Shown here: positions 1 through 7,730 of the stretch, in pieces
Position numbering within the stretch: the stretch's first letter is position 1
Layout: each line of letters begins with the position of its first letter
NCBI RefSeq assembly: GCF_028687615.1
Contig: NZ_JAQTZU010000001.1
Span: forward strand, 124,001 to 188,000
Direction: 5' to 3'
DNA from: Methylovulum sp.
Lineage (GTDB): Bacteria; Pseudomonadota; Gammaproteobacteria; Methylococcales; Methylomonadaceae
Length of the DNA stretch: 64,000 bases
Made by a program: the position numbers and the translations under genes
The notes under the pieces: model-generated
The model's database searches: none
Told to the model about the DNA's origin: nothing
The model's input: only the letters and a program-made list of their open reading frames with translations

Positions 1-199
1 AGCCGCCAACACCGTCAGGGTCAATACCTTAATTCCCGGGCCAGTGGACTCGCCATTTAGAACACGCGCCTATCCTGCCGAAGATAAAAGCCGTTTGCCG
101 ACGATGGCATCCTTGGCCCCGGCTTACATCTACCTATTTGGCCCACAAAGCCTCGGCATCACCGGCCAAACCGTTGATGCCCGTACTTTTCATTTATAA
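1..199 (+). CDS. Short-chain dehydrogenase, C-terminal part (YciK-like)
   Basis: The window opens inside this gene; only about the last 65 residues are visible, read in the frame starting at base 2 and ending with TAA at 197-199. The segment VNTLIPGPVDSPFRTRAYP followed by YLFGPQSLGITGQTVDAR resembles the C-terminal end of SDR oxidoreductases of the YciK type, where the N-PG turn follows the catalytic Tyr/Lys region and the ITGQ strand closes the Rossmann fold. The catalytic and NAD(P)-binding parts lie outside the window, so the substrate cannot be judged. The gene ends 9 bases before sufT and may be cotranscribed with it. Confidence 0.7.
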   Translation, partial: AANTVRVNTLIPGPVDSPFRTRAYPAEDKSRLPTMASLAPAYIYLFGPQSLGITGQTVDARTFHL

Positions 200-208
200 A
201 CAACCATT

Positions 209-757
209 ATGGCTGATAAAGAGACCATTATTTTAAGCCGCGACGTCAATATCGTGACCATACCCGATGGCATGGCCGGCATGTTGCGCCAGGGTATGGA
301 AGTGACCCTCCATCAAGCGTTAGGCGATAATTTCACCGTGATCACCGATTACGGGCACATGGTGCGCATTGCAGGCAGTGACGCCGATGCCTTGGGCAAA
401 GAACCGCAACAACTGCAATCCTTGGTTTCTGACAACACCGCCGAAGCCATCGAACAGAATTGCTGGGAAGTGATGCGCACGGTTTATGACCCGGAAATTC
501 CGGTCAACATCGTCGAACTGGGCTTGGTTTACTACTGCAAAGTCAACCCGATAGCGGCAAACCAGTATGACGTGCAGATCATGATGACCTTGACTGCGCC
601 TGGTTGCGGCATGGGACCGGTCATCCAGGGCGACGTCGAAAAAGGCATCCGCGCCTTGCCGGGTGTCGCCCGTGTCAACGTGGAAGTCGTGCTGGATCCG
701 CCCTGGTCACGCGACATGATGTCGGAAGTGGCTAAATTGCAGTTGGGGCTATATTAA
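209..757 (+). CDS. sufT: SufT-type Fe-S cluster assembly protein
   Basis: This 182-residue protein has the two-part layout of the SufT family. The N-terminal ~80 residues (ISRDV-type strand, TVITDYGHMVRI) form the SufT-specific region, and a C-terminal DUF59/MIP18 domain starts near residue 88 (VMRTVYDPEIPVNIVELGLVY) with the conserved TAPGCGMG loop holding a Cys. Family members assist maturation of Fe-S proteins in the cytoplasm; usually they sit near suf genes, which are not seen here. The start is the ATG at 209, directly after the SDR stop. Assignment is by domain pattern; no biochemical detail can be read from the sequence. Confidence 0.85.
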   Translation: MADKETIILSRDVNIVTIPDGMAGMLRQGMEVTLHQALGDNFTVITDYGHMVRIAGSDADALGKEPQQLQSLVSDNTAEAIEQNCWEVMRTVYDPEIPVNIVELGLVYYCKVNPIAANQYDVQIMMTLTAPGCGMGPVIQGDVEKGIRALPGVARVNVEVVLDPPWSRDMMSEVAKLQLGLY

Positions 758-839
758 ACGCCTCCTCGAAACAGTTAGAAAAAAGCACAATATTTGTGAA
801 ACATTACCGTGCTTCTTGCTATTGTAACGAACAAATCCT

Positions 840-1274
840 AGGCTCTTAGCCATCTTCCGGCTTTAGTACAAAAATCCAATGTCCGCGCCAATGCTGGGAC
901 ATATCGGCGGTGATGATTTTATTGCCGTGCTCACCTGCACTCATTAGTTGCCGTGTTGCCAAGAAGTTCTATGATCAGGCAAGACTTGACATTTAACCGC
1001 TTTTGAAAATCAAGTGCCGGCCCATTACCGTGCCGAGGATGTTGAAACGGGCGGCATTTATGGCGAATACCGCTCAGGCGATCCCAATTTTTTCCCGCTG
1101 ATCAGCTTGTCGGTGGGCATCGTCGCCCCCGATGTTTGCAGCCGTTGCCAATCCCATGTCGATATTGCCGACCCGGCGGCAAGCGCGAAAAAATCCGCCA
1201 AAAAAATAACCGGCAACAGTTATTTTGTCGTCGGCGATAGCAACAAGGCAGCCTGCCAATGCAACCCTGAGTAA
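840..1274 (+). pseudogene. Decayed GGDEF (diguanylate cyclase) domain
   Basis: One reading frame (phase of base 891) encodes a GHIGGDDF motif at about 894-917, a recognisable GGDEF active-site loop, and further down HYRAEDVETGG, FPLISLSVGIV and a final SAKKSAKKITGNSYFV, which follow the order of the C-terminal half of a GGDEF domain. In-frame stops TAG at 945, TGA at 972 and TGA at 987 interrupt the frame, and no N-terminal half or start is seen. The surviving open stretch from GTG 1014 to 1274 is therefore a remnant and not an independent gene. An active enzyme would have made cyclic-di-GMP. Confidence 0.65.
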
Positions 1275-1445
1275 ACAGACTGCTTCACAAAAAGCCTCGC
1301 ATTTTCCATACTGTTAATTGTGTACGAGCATTCATAATTGCAACACTGATTATTACCCGAAAAAATTTCCTGTTATCATATTTGCATAAAACGACAATTC
1401 ATCTACAAATGATGAGATTTATTCATCAACATAGCACCGGAAAAC

Positions 1446-2459
1446 ATGACCAACTCTCTCCCTATCGGCCCAGTGATGCTCGATATTGCTGGCTTGACGC
1501 TGTCTTCACACGAGCAAGACCTTATCCAGCATCCGAACACGGGTGCAGTCATCCTGTTCTCACGCAATTATCAAACCCCGGAACAAGTCACCAAACTTAT
1601 CAATAACATCAGGGCCGCGCGTAATGGCGAAATCCTCATTGCCGTGGATCAAGAAGGCGGCAGGGTGCAACGTTTCCAAACCGGATTCACCCGCTTGCCG
1701 GCGGCGGCACGATTTGAACAGGAAAAACAGTTGGCACAATCGGCCGGCTGGTTGATGGCGGTGGAATTATTGGCGGTGGGTGTGGATTTCAGTTTTGCGC
1801 CCGTGCTCGATGTCGATTGCGGAGTCAGTGAAATTATCGGCAACCGCGCTTTTTCCCGCGACCACGAACAAGTCACCGTACTTGCCGGCCTGTTCAAACA
1901 AGGTATGAAAGTCGCTGGCATGGCGGCAAGCGGTAAACATTTTCCAGGACATGGTGCGGTGGCCTTAGATTCGCACCTGGCCCTGCCTATAGACGAACGT
2001 GATTTGGACAGCATCCGCAACCAAGACCTGCAACCCTTCAAACACCTGATTGCGGCAGGTTTGGAAGGCGTGATGCTGGCACATATTGTTTATCCGAATA
2101 TTGACGGACATGCGGCGGGATTTTCACCATTTTGGATACAAAAAATCCTGCGTGAAGAATTAAACTTCCAGGGTGCCGTGTTCAGCGATGATTTAAGCAT
2201 GGAAGGCGCGGCATCGGTGGGTGGTTTTGCTGAACGCGCCCGACTGGCGCAACAAGCAGGTTGCGATATGATCCTGGTCTGCAATAATCCGGCCGCCGCC
2301 GAACAGGTGCTGGAAGCCCTTCCCGTAAGCAATGATCCATTGCGTGAAGAACGCTTGTTACGCATGAAAGGCAGGCCGTTGATGAACAGGAGCCAATTGC
2401 ATCAATCGAAAAAATGGCAAACCATCAGCTCGCTGATCAAACTATTTAACCAACAATAA
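1446..2459 (+). CDS. nagZ: Beta-N-acetylhexosaminidase NagZ
   Basis: A 337-residue GH3-family enzyme of cytoplasmic peptidoglycan recycling that removes N-acetylglucosamine from GlcNAc-anhydroMurNAc muropeptides. The single TIM-barrel domain shows VDQEGGRVQR near residue 67, the substrate loop KHFPGHGAVALDSH near 160-175 with the Asp-His general acid/base dyad typical of NagZ, and the nucleophile region FSDDLSMEGA near 245. Length agrees with E. coli NagZ (341). There is no signal peptide. It lies 11 bases upstream of hpt, and the nagZ-hpt-MTIP order is also known in Pseudomonas, so the three are probably one transcript. Confidence 0.95.
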   Translation: MTNSLPIGPVMLDIAGLTLSSHEQDLIQHPNTGAVILFSRNYQTPEQVTKLINNIRAARNGEILIAVDQEGGRVQRFQTGFTRLPAAARFEQEKQLAQSAGWLMAVELLAVGVDFSFAPVLDVDCGVSEIIGNRAFSRDHEQVTVLAGLFKQGMKVAGMAASGKHFPGHGAVALDSHLALPIDERDLDSIRNQDLQPFKHLIAAGLEGVMLAHIVYPNIDGHAAGFSPFWIQKILREELNFQGAVFSDDLSMEGAASVGGFAERARLAQQAGCDMILVCNNPAAAEQVLEALPVSNDPLREERLLRMKGRPLMNRSQLHQSKKWQTISSLIKLFNQQ

Positions 2460-2470
2460 CAAGCAAAATC

Positions 2471-3022
2471 ATGCTCGACGAAATCAAACGTACCCAGGCC
2501 AACGCCGAATTACTCCATAGTGAACAGGAGATTGAAGCGGCACTGGACAGTATGGCGGTGCAAATCAACACCACCCTGGCGGACAGCAACCCGATAGTGC
2601 TCTGTGTCATAAACGGCGGTATCGTGGTTGCAGGCAAGCTACTGACCCGTTTGACCATGCCTTTGAATGTGGACTCCATCAATGCCAGCCGTTATCGGAA
2701 CCAAACGGCTGGCGGCGCCATTGAATGGCTATTCGAACCCCGAATGCCGCTGGATGGGCGCGTAGTCCTGGTCGTGGACGACATTCTCGACGAAGGTATC
2801 ACCTTGGCGGCGATCCATCAATATTGTTTGGAAAAAGGAGCCACCGCCGTTTACAGCGCCGTACTGCTGGACAAATTGTTAGGCCATGACAAACCCATTC
2901 GTGCCGATTTTGTCGGTTTGGAAGTCGCAAACCACTATTTATTTGGTTATGGCATGGATTACAAAGGCTATTTACGCAACGCCGCCGGCATTTATGCCTG
3001 CAAACTTGAAAACCAGGACTAA
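2471..3022 (+). CDS. hpt: Hypoxanthine-guanine phosphoribosyltransferase
   Basis: A 183-residue type I phosphoribosyltransferase that converts hypoxanthine or guanine plus PRPP into IMP or GMP. The PRPP-binding signature VVLVVDDILDEGITL lies near residue 97-111 and the base-binding YLFGYGMDY segment near the C-terminus (about 155). The position between nagZ and a methylthioinosine/methylthioadenosine phosphorylase gene fits purine salvage: the phosphorylase releases hypoxanthine, which this enzyme recaptures. The ATG at 2471 follows a purine-rich AACAAGCAAAATC stretch. Hypoxanthine is the likelier substrate from context; the sequence alone does not separate it from guanine. Confidence 0.9.
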   Translation: MLDEIKRTQANAELLHSEQEIEAALDSMAVQINTTLADSNPIVLCVINGGIVVAGKLLTRLTMPLNVDSINASRYRNQTAGGAIEWLFEPRMPLDGRVVLVVDDILDEGITLAAIHQYCLEKGATAVYSAVLLDKLLGHDKPIRADFVGLEVANHYLFGYGMDYKGYLRNAAGIYACKLENQD

Positions 3023-3036
3023 ATCAGGAATAAACC

Positions 3037-3783
3037 ATGACCAAATTGGCAATTATCGGCGGCACTGGCCTAACCCAACTTGAGGGCTTGGCCATCACCC
3101 GGCGAGAACAACTCAGCACCCCTTATGGCGCACCCTCCGCCGAGTTTATTACCGGTGAATTCAACCACCAGTCCGTGGTTTTCCTGGCACGGCATGGTAA
3201 TCCGCACACCATCGCGCCCCACAAAATCAATTACCGAGCCAATATCTGGGGACTAAAACAACTGGGGGTCGAAGACATTATCGCCGTCGCCGCCGTTGGC
3301 GGCATTACTGAAGCGATGATCCCCGCGCATATCGCCATTCCAGACCAGATCATCGATTACACCTACAGCCGCAAACACACTTTTTTTGAAGACGCCAACT
3401 ATCCGGTCACCCATATTGATTTCACTTTTCCTTACACCCCTAAATTACGCAACGCCTTGATCGCCGCTGCGGTACATGCAGGCATCAAAATCAGCCAACA
3501 TGGCACCTATGGCTGCACACAAGGCCCGCGCCTGGAAAGCATCGCCGAAATCAAACGCATGGAGCGTGATGGTTGCGATTTGGTGGGCATGACCGGGATG
3601 CCGGAGGCGGCCTTGGCCAAAGAGCTGGGTATGAATTATGCCTCCATTTCAGTAATCGCAAATTGGGCGGCGGGCAAAACTGACGGCGAAATCACGATGG
3701 CGGAAATTGAGCAAAACCTGCATGCAGGCATGGCAAACATTGCACAATTACTGCAAGCGTTTATTGCCCGCACCGTGATTTAG
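3037..3783 (+). CDS. S-methyl-5'-thioinosine (or thioadenosine) phosphorylase
   Basis: A 248-residue PNP/MTAP-family phosphorylase. The N-terminal AIIGGTGL motif binds phosphate, ARHGN and HKINYRANIWGLK are the expected next motifs, and the purine-site segment GLVGMTGMPEAALA-like (DLVGMTGMPEAALAKE, about 190-205) is present. In Pseudomonas the homologue downstream of nagZ and hpt is specific for methylthioinosine, and the same neighbourhood here favours that activity over methylthioadenosine; this is inference from context. Together with hpt it would recycle the nucleoside by-product of polyamine or autoinducer synthesis. It starts 14 bases after the hpt stop. Confidence 0.85.
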   Translation: MTKLAIIGGTGLTQLEGLAITRREQLSTPYGAPSAEFITGEFNHQSVVFLARHGNPHTIAPHKINYRANIWGLKQLGVEDIIAVAAVGGITEAMIPAHIAIPDQIIDYTYSRKHTFFEDANYPVTHIDFTFPYTPKLRNALIAAAVHAGIKISQHGTYGCTQGPRLESIAEIKRMERDGCDLVGMTGMPEAALAKELGMNYASISVIANWAAGKTDGEITMAEIEQNLHAGMANIAQLLQAFIARTVI

Positions 3784-3850
3784 CCTGAAATGCCTGTTAA
3801 AGCGGTAACAGGCGTTTCAAATCTAACTTCGCGTCAATCAAGCCACCAAC

Positions 3851-4483
3851 ATGAACACCCAAACACGCCAGGAAATATTTAAACGCCTCGCCGCCGCCAT
3901 ACCTGAACCTACCACGGAACTCAACTACAGCACCCCGTTTGAATTGCTGGTCGCCGTGGTCTTATCGGCCCAAGCGACCGACAAAGGCGTGAACAAAGCC
4001 ACCGCCCAATTGTTTCCTATCGCCAATACCCCGGAAAGCATTTTGGCACTGGGCTTGGATGGTTTAAAAACCTACATCAAAACCATCGGGCTGTTTAACA
4101 GCAAAGCGGCGAACATCATCACCCTATGCCAACAATTGCTCGATAAGCACGGCGGGCAAGTGCCGGACACCCGTGAACATCTGGAAGCCTTGGCGGGTGT
4201 CGGCCGGAAAACCGCCAATGTCATACTCAATACGGCATTTGGACAGGAAACTATTGCGGTCGATACGCATATCTTCCGCGTCGCCAACCGCACCCGCCTT
4301 GCACCTGGTAAAAATGTCCTGGAAGTGGAACAAAAATTGAACAAATGGACTCCCAAAGCCCACAAAAAAGCGGCGCATCATTTGTTGATACTGCATGGAC
4401 GCTACACTTGCATCGCCAGAAAACCCAAATGCGCCGAATGTGTGCTTGCTGATTTGTGCGAATACCCAGAGAAAACCTTATAA
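3851..4483 (+). CDS. nth: Endonuclease III (DNA glycosylase/AP lyase)
   Basis: A 210-residue base-excision repair enzyme that removes oxidised pyrimidines and nicks AP sites. The helix-hairpin-helix LAGVGRKTANVIL lies at 114-126, with the catalytic Lys at exactly position 120 and the catalytic Asp of VDTH at position 138, the same numbering as E. coli Nth. The C-terminal [4Fe-4S] loop C-X6-C-X2-C-X5-C is complete (CIARKPKCAECVLADLC). The start at 3851 is preceded by a 67-base gap from the salvage cluster. No rnf gene lies next to it, although nth often follows rnf in enterobacteria. Confidence 0.95.
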   Translation: MNTQTRQEIFKRLAAAIPEPTTELNYSTPFELLVAVVLSAQATDKGVNKATAQLFPIANTPESILALGLDGLKTYIKTIGLFNSKAANIITLCQQLLDKHGGQVPDTREHLEALAGVGRKTANVILNTAFGQETIAVDTHIFRVANRTRLAPGKNVLEVEQKLNKWTPKAHKKAAHHLLILHGRYTCIARKPKCAECVLADLCEYPEKTL

Positions 4484-4795
4484 TGTTAAATATAAATTTT
4501 CGGTTTTTGGAGCGCGGGCGGCTCGGGTGCAAGGCGCACGGAGCGCGAAAACCGGTGTGTACATGAGACCGCGCAACGCCGCAATCGAACCGCGTAATCG
4601 CTTTTAAAACACGTTCTAAGGAAAACAGACGAATAGCCGCCTGTATTTTAGATGGCTACTTAAACCGCAAAGATTGTAATTTTTTACAACGCAAGTATAT
4701 TTATACTGTGTCCGGTCATGCTTGGACATGCCACCCTGTGATGCGTACCCCGCATCATTTTTAGCCCCACAATAAACTCTTAGGAAGATACCACC
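4484..4795. other. Intergenic region with a palindrome remnant
   Basis: About 310 bases without a gene. Bases 4497-4552 hold a degenerate left half of the TIR family described at 46277-46396 (TTTTCGGTTTTTGGAGCGCG and an inverted GAGCGCGAAAAC). The right part carries the predicted promoter of the Cys-rich precursor gene and a short hairpin, GATGCG (4740-4745) with CGCATC (4751-4756), followed by ATTTTT, in the leader. Nothing else is recognised. Confidence 0.5.
4674..4701 (+). promoter_or_regulatory. Putative promoter and overlapping dyad of the precursor gene
   Basis: TTGTAA (4674-4679) and TATATT (4696-4701) are separated by 16 bases and could serve as -35 and -10 boxes. The -35 box is the left arm of a perfect dyad, TTGTAA-N4-TTACAA (4674-4689), which is a plausible operator. 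The regulator is unknown; MNIO metallophore clusters are often metal-responsive, but no metalloregulator consensus is clear here. Confidence 0.35.
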
Positions 4796-5473
4796 ATGAA
4801 AACAACTAATAAAAATCCGTTATTCGCCGCAATGAGCGTGGCGATCATGTCATCTTTGTCGGCAACTGCCGCCAATGCTGAAGCCAATCCATTCGGTATG
4901 ACAGAATTGTCTGCCGGTTATATGCAAATTGCCGAAGCCAAAGCCCCGGAAATGAAATGCGGCGCGTCCATGAACATGGGCGGCACCGCAAAAACGGCTG
5001 AAGGTGCTTGCGCCGGTGCCAAAACATCTGACAAAGCCGCCGCCGCTGAAGGCAAATGCGGAGACATGATGGACGGCGATAAAATGAAAAAAGGCATGGA
5101 ATCCGCTTGTGGCGCCATGATGAAAGGCAAGGAAGGCGCGTGTGGCGAAATGATGAAAGGCGAAAACATGAAAGGCAAAGAAGGGGCCTGCGGTGCCGGT
5201 ATGAAAATGCCAGAAGGCAAATGCGCGGCACAATGTGGCGAAGCCATGAAAAACTGTGCTGATGTAAAAGCCAAAGAAGGTAATTGCGGTGCGCAAATGA
5301 AAGGTTGCGGTGAAGCCATGCAAGGTTGTTCCGAAATGATGAAAGGCAAAGAAGGCACCTGTGCCGCAGCAGCAAAAACACCTGCCCCACAAACACCAGT
5401 TCCACAAACATCTGCTCCAAAAACACCTGCTCCAAAAGTTGCTGAACCCATCCACATCAAACCAGCAAATTAA
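4796..5473 (+). CDS. HvfA/bufferin-like Cys-rich RiPP precursor
   Basis: A 225-residue low-complexity protein. Residues 1-28 form a signal peptide ending ANA, followed by NPFGMTELSAGYMQIA, a segment typical of HvfA-type precursors. The central part (about 52-195) is made of repeats rich in Met, Lys, Gly and Cys with 13 cysteines; seven sit in EG-x-C contexts (two EGKC, three EGAC, one EGNC, one EGTC). The C-terminus is Pro/Thr rich. In characterised HvfA/bufferin systems an MNIO enzyme converts Cys of EGKCG motifs into oxazolone-thioamide or thiooxazole groups that bind copper. The next two genes encode the MNIO enzyme and its partner, so this is very probably their substrate, exported to the periplasm. 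The precursor is much longer and has more core motifs than the two-motif Haemophilus HvfA. Confidence 0.8.
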   Translation: MKTTNKNPLFAAMSVAIMSSLSATAANAEANPFGMTELSAGYMQIAEAKAPEMKCGASMNMGGTAKTAEGACAGAKTSDKAAAAEGKCGDMMDGDKMKKGMESACGAMMKGKEGACGEMMKGENMKGKEGACGAGMKMPEGKCAAQCGEAMKNCADVKAKEGNCGAQMKGCGEAMQGCSEMMKGKEGTCAAAAKTPAPQTPVPQTSAPKTPAPKVAEPIHIKPAN

Positions 5474-5502
5474 ACGGACTTTTCGTTAAAGCCGGTTAAA
5501 TC

Positions 5503-5535
5503 AGGAGGATATTTTTTATATCCTCCTTTTCTTTT
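5503..5535 (+). terminator. Hairpin with U-tract between precursor and MNIO gene
   Basis: A perfect 10-bp inverted repeat, AGGAGGATAT (5503-5512) and ATATCCTCCT (5518-5527), encloses a TTTTT loop and is followed by TTTTCTTTTACTTTT. This is the form of a Rho-independent terminator. It would allow much precursor mRNA and less enzyme mRNA from the same promoter, a common arrangement in RiPP operons. The left arm contains a Shine-Dalgarno-like AGGAGG but is too far from the next start to serve it. Confidence 0.75.
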
Positions 5536-5555
5536 ACTTTTGCACAGGTGTTCCT

Positions 5556-6407
5556 ATGGACACAACACTAAGACCCGTCCACGGTGCCGGCTTGGGCTTA
5601 AGGCGGAGTTTCTTGGGCGAAATCGTCGAGACGCCCCCTTCCGATGTTGATTTCTACGAAGTCGCCCCCGAAAACTGGATCACCATTGGCGGTAAATTCG
5701 GCAAACAATTCCGCGCCATGACCGAGCGGTTCAACTTTGTCTGCCACGGTTTGTCACTGTCACTGGGCAGCACCGACCCGCTGGATGAAACCTTTGTCCG
5801 TGCCGTCAAGCAATTCATGCACGACCACCAAATCAAGCTGTACAGCGAACATCTCAGCTATTGCAGCCAGGATGGGCATTTATACGATTTGCTGCCAATA
5901 CCGTTCACCTCCGAAGCCGTCAGCCATGTCGCCGCACGGATTAAGCGCGTACAAGACCTGCTCGAACAAAAAATCGCCATCGAAAATGTCTCATATTACG
6001 CCGTCCCCGGTCAGGAAATGACCGAACTGGACTTTTTTAACGCCGTCGTCCAAGAAGCCGATTGCGATGTCTTGCTGGACGTGAACAATATTTACGTCAA
6101 CAGCGTCAACCACGGCTACGATGCCGAAGCCTTCCTCAAGGCCGTACCCGCACAGCGCATCGTCTACGCGCATATCGCCGGACATTACGTCGAAGCCGAA
6201 GATTTTCTGGTGGACACCCACGGCGCGGAAATTATCGACCCGGTATGGAAGCTGCTGGGCAAAGCCTACGAATGGCACGGCGTGTTTCCGACTTTGCTGG
6301 AACGGGACTTCAACCTCCCGGAAATGTCCGAATTGATCCGCGAAGTCAACACCATCAAATCCATCCAAACGGCCTGGCACCACCACCATGCCCAACAATC
6401 CGCCTAA
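5556..6407 (+). CDS. MNIO (DUF692) iron-dependent RiPP-modifying enzyme
   Basis: A 283-residue TIM-barrel protein of the multinuclear non-heme iron oxidative enzyme family (HvfB/BufB). Metal-ligand motifs are visible in order: CHGLSLSLG (His, near 63), YSEHLSY (Glu-His, near 98), AIENVSYY (Glu, near 142), LLDVNNIYVN (Asp/Asn, near 175), YAHIAGH (His, near 206), VDTHGAEI (Asp-His, near 222) and LLERDFN (Glu, near 246). Homologues use two or three irons and O2 to oxidise Cys residues of precursor peptides. The gene lies 82 bases after the Cys-rich precursor, beyond a terminator, and overlaps the DUF2063 gene by 20 bases. Confidence 0.9.
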   Translation: MDTTLRPVHGAGLGLRRSFLGEIVETPPSDVDFYEVAPENWITIGGKFGKQFRAMTERFNFVCHGLSLSLGSTDPLDETFVRAVKQFMHDHQIKLYSEHLSYCSQDGHLYDLLPIPFTSEAVSHVAARIKRVQDLLEQKIAIENVSYYAVPGQEMTELDFFNAVVQEADCDVLLDVNNIYVNSVNHGYDAEAFLKAVPAQRIVYAHIAGHYVEAEDFLVDTHGAEIIDPVWKLLGKAYEWHGVFPTLLERDFNLPEMSELIREVNTIKSIQTAWHHHHAQQSA

Positions 6408-7161
6408 TCCGATGAACGTTGATTTTGCCGCCAAACAACGCGAATTTGTCGCTTATGTCAGGGATTCTGGACAAAATCCTCCACCCGCTGATGTGCCACT
6501 GCCGCGCATTGACATGTACCGGGAATTGCTGTTCAACAATATCGACAATTTCCTGGGCAGCAATTTTCCGGTCTTGCGGCAACTGCTCGATGACGGCCAG
6601 TGGTACGCAATGGCGCGGGATTTTTATGCCAGACACACCTGCACTTCCCCGTATTTTTCAGAAATTCCTGAAGAATTTATCGCCTATCTGCAAACCGAAC
6701 GCAAAAACGCCGATGATTTTCCGTTCATGCTGGAACTGGCGCATTACGAGTGGGTGGAAATGGCGGTCGCCATCGCCAAAGAAGAACCGCTAGACACTTC
6801 GTCCCCGCAGCAAGTGTTGGGCGGACACACGCTGGCACTTTCGCCGTTGGCTTGGCCGCTGGCGTACCAATACCCGGTACACAAAATCGCCCCGAACTTT
6901 TTACCCACCGAAGCCCCCGCGCAACCGACTTTTTTAATCGTCTACCGCAACCGGCAAGATGAAGTCCATTTTCTGGAAATCACCCCGATAACTTACCGCT
7001 TGCTGGAACTATTGCAGGACGAAACACCTGCCACGGCGATGGATTGTTTAAAGCAGATCGTAGCAGAAATGCAGCATCCACAACCGGAATTGGTTATTAA
7101 TGGCGGCTTGCAAATCTTGCAGGATCTGGTGGAAAAAGGGATTGTTAGTGTCGTCGCTTGA
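6388..7161 (+). CDS. DUF2063 partner protein of the MNIO enzyme (HvfC/BufC-like)
   Basis: A 257-residue protein with an N-terminal DUF2063 domain (about 10-105: RIDMYRELLFNNIDNFLGSNFP, then DFYARHTCTSPYFSEIP) and a HvfC-like C-terminal part. In MNIO clusters this protein acts as a scaffold that recognises the precursor and delivers it to the enzyme. It overlaps the 3' end of the MNIO gene, so the two are almost certainly translationally coupled. The ATG at 6388 is inside the preceding gene; ATG 6413 is out of frame, and MNVDF-in-frame (6412) is an alternative start. Confidence 0.85.
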   Translation: MPNNPPNPMNVDFAAKQREFVAYVRDSGQNPPPADVPLPRIDMYRELLFNNIDNFLGSNFPVLRQLLDDGQWYAMARDFYARHTCTSPYFSEIPEEFIAYLQTERKNADDFPFMLELAHYEWVEMAVAIAKEEPLDTSSPQQVLGGHTLALSPLAWPLAYQYPVHKIAPNFLPTEAPAQPTFLIVYRNRQDEVHFLEITPITYRLLELLQDETPATAMDCLKQIVAEMQHPQPELVINGGLQILQDLVEKGIVSVVA

Positions 7162-7177
7162 TTAGTTTATGGATTGA

Positions 7178-7282
7178 TTAGGAACGGGCATGAAATAATT
7201 TCCGCACCAGATCGTCAGACCTGTCAGGTTTTGAAAACCTGACAGGTCTTGATCCGCGAATTTATTCCATGCTCATTCCTTA
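7178..7282. repeat. TIR element family A, copy 1
   Basis: A 105-bp non-coding element whose ends are inverted copies related to GGAATGAGCATGAAATAA (left GGAACGGGCATGAAATAA at 7181-7198, right TTATTCCATGCTCATTCC at 7262-7279), bordered by TTA/TTAG. The centre is a palindrome, CCTGTCAGGTTTTGAAAACC, with its arms GACCTG/CAGGTC. A near-identical copy lies at 27994-28099 and a copy with another centre at 62670-62766. It encodes nothing and looks like a MITE. Confidence 0.7.
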
Positions 7283-7357
7283 GTTTGTAGATTGTTTGAA
7301 CAGCGGGAATAGCCGGAACGGGCAACAAACCCGTTCCGGCATGACTAAACAAAAAAG

Positions 7358-7600
7358 TTAAACCACCACAAAATCCATTCGTCAACGCCAAATTCACGCC
7401 CAGCGTGGCGATTTGCACATCGGCATCAGACCATTGCCGTCGGCATCATAAAACAATCCGCCAGTGGTTTTGTGGTGGACGATGAAATCATCGGCATCCA
7501 CCGCCACTAAGCCGATTTTGAAATAATCCCTATTCAGCTCACCCGTCGCCATCAACTTGGTGAAAATAGCGTTTTCTAACCGGATGGTGTCATGCACCAT
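7358..7600 (-). pseudogene. C-terminal remnant of an RTX/hemolysin-type calcium-binding protein
   Basis: Reading the minus strand, three frames together give the typical end of RTX proteins: DTIRLENAIFTKLMATGELN, IVHHKTTGGLFYDADGNG, then after a frameshift QIATLGVNLALTN, and after another shift MDFVVV and TAA at 7360-7358. In intact relatives these run without interruption (…YDADGNG…QIATLG…ALTNADFVVI). Only about 80 residues are preserved and no repeats or start remain. The remnant begins directly beside the attC-like site at 7603-7719. Confidence 0.7.
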
Positions 7601-7602
7601 CG

Positions 7603-7719
7603 GCCTAACAAGCCAACAAAATGGATGCGCCGCCCGTTGCCGGTTCTGGCATTTCGGTTTTATCAAGGTTCGGTGGCTTCGTTTCTCTTTCGTTAGCGGC
7701 GCCCCCTGTCACGTTAGGC
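7603..7719 (-). other. Integron attC-like recombination site
   Basis: On the minus strand the site begins GCCTAAC (7719-7713) and ends GTTAGGC (7609-7603), matching the RYYYAAC and GTTRRRY core sites of integron attC elements. GCGCCGC and GCGGCGC (7696-7702 and 7627-7633) pair in the stem, and the total length of 117 bp is in the known range (57-141 bp). It lies 12 bases after the stop codon of the marR gene in the same orientation, exactly where a gene cassette carries its attC. No integrase gene is in the window. Confidence 0.55.
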
Positions 7720-7730
7720 GTTCTCGTGGT

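Noticed and set aside
4560-4610. GGTTCGATTGC on the minus strand as a tRNA T-loop
   Set aside because: No acceptor or anticodon stems can be formed around it.
4845-5460. Three long minus-strand frames of 180-201 codons
   Set aside because: They are antisense to the low-complexity Cys-rich precursor; its repeats and biased codons keep all frames open. No ribosome site or family features.
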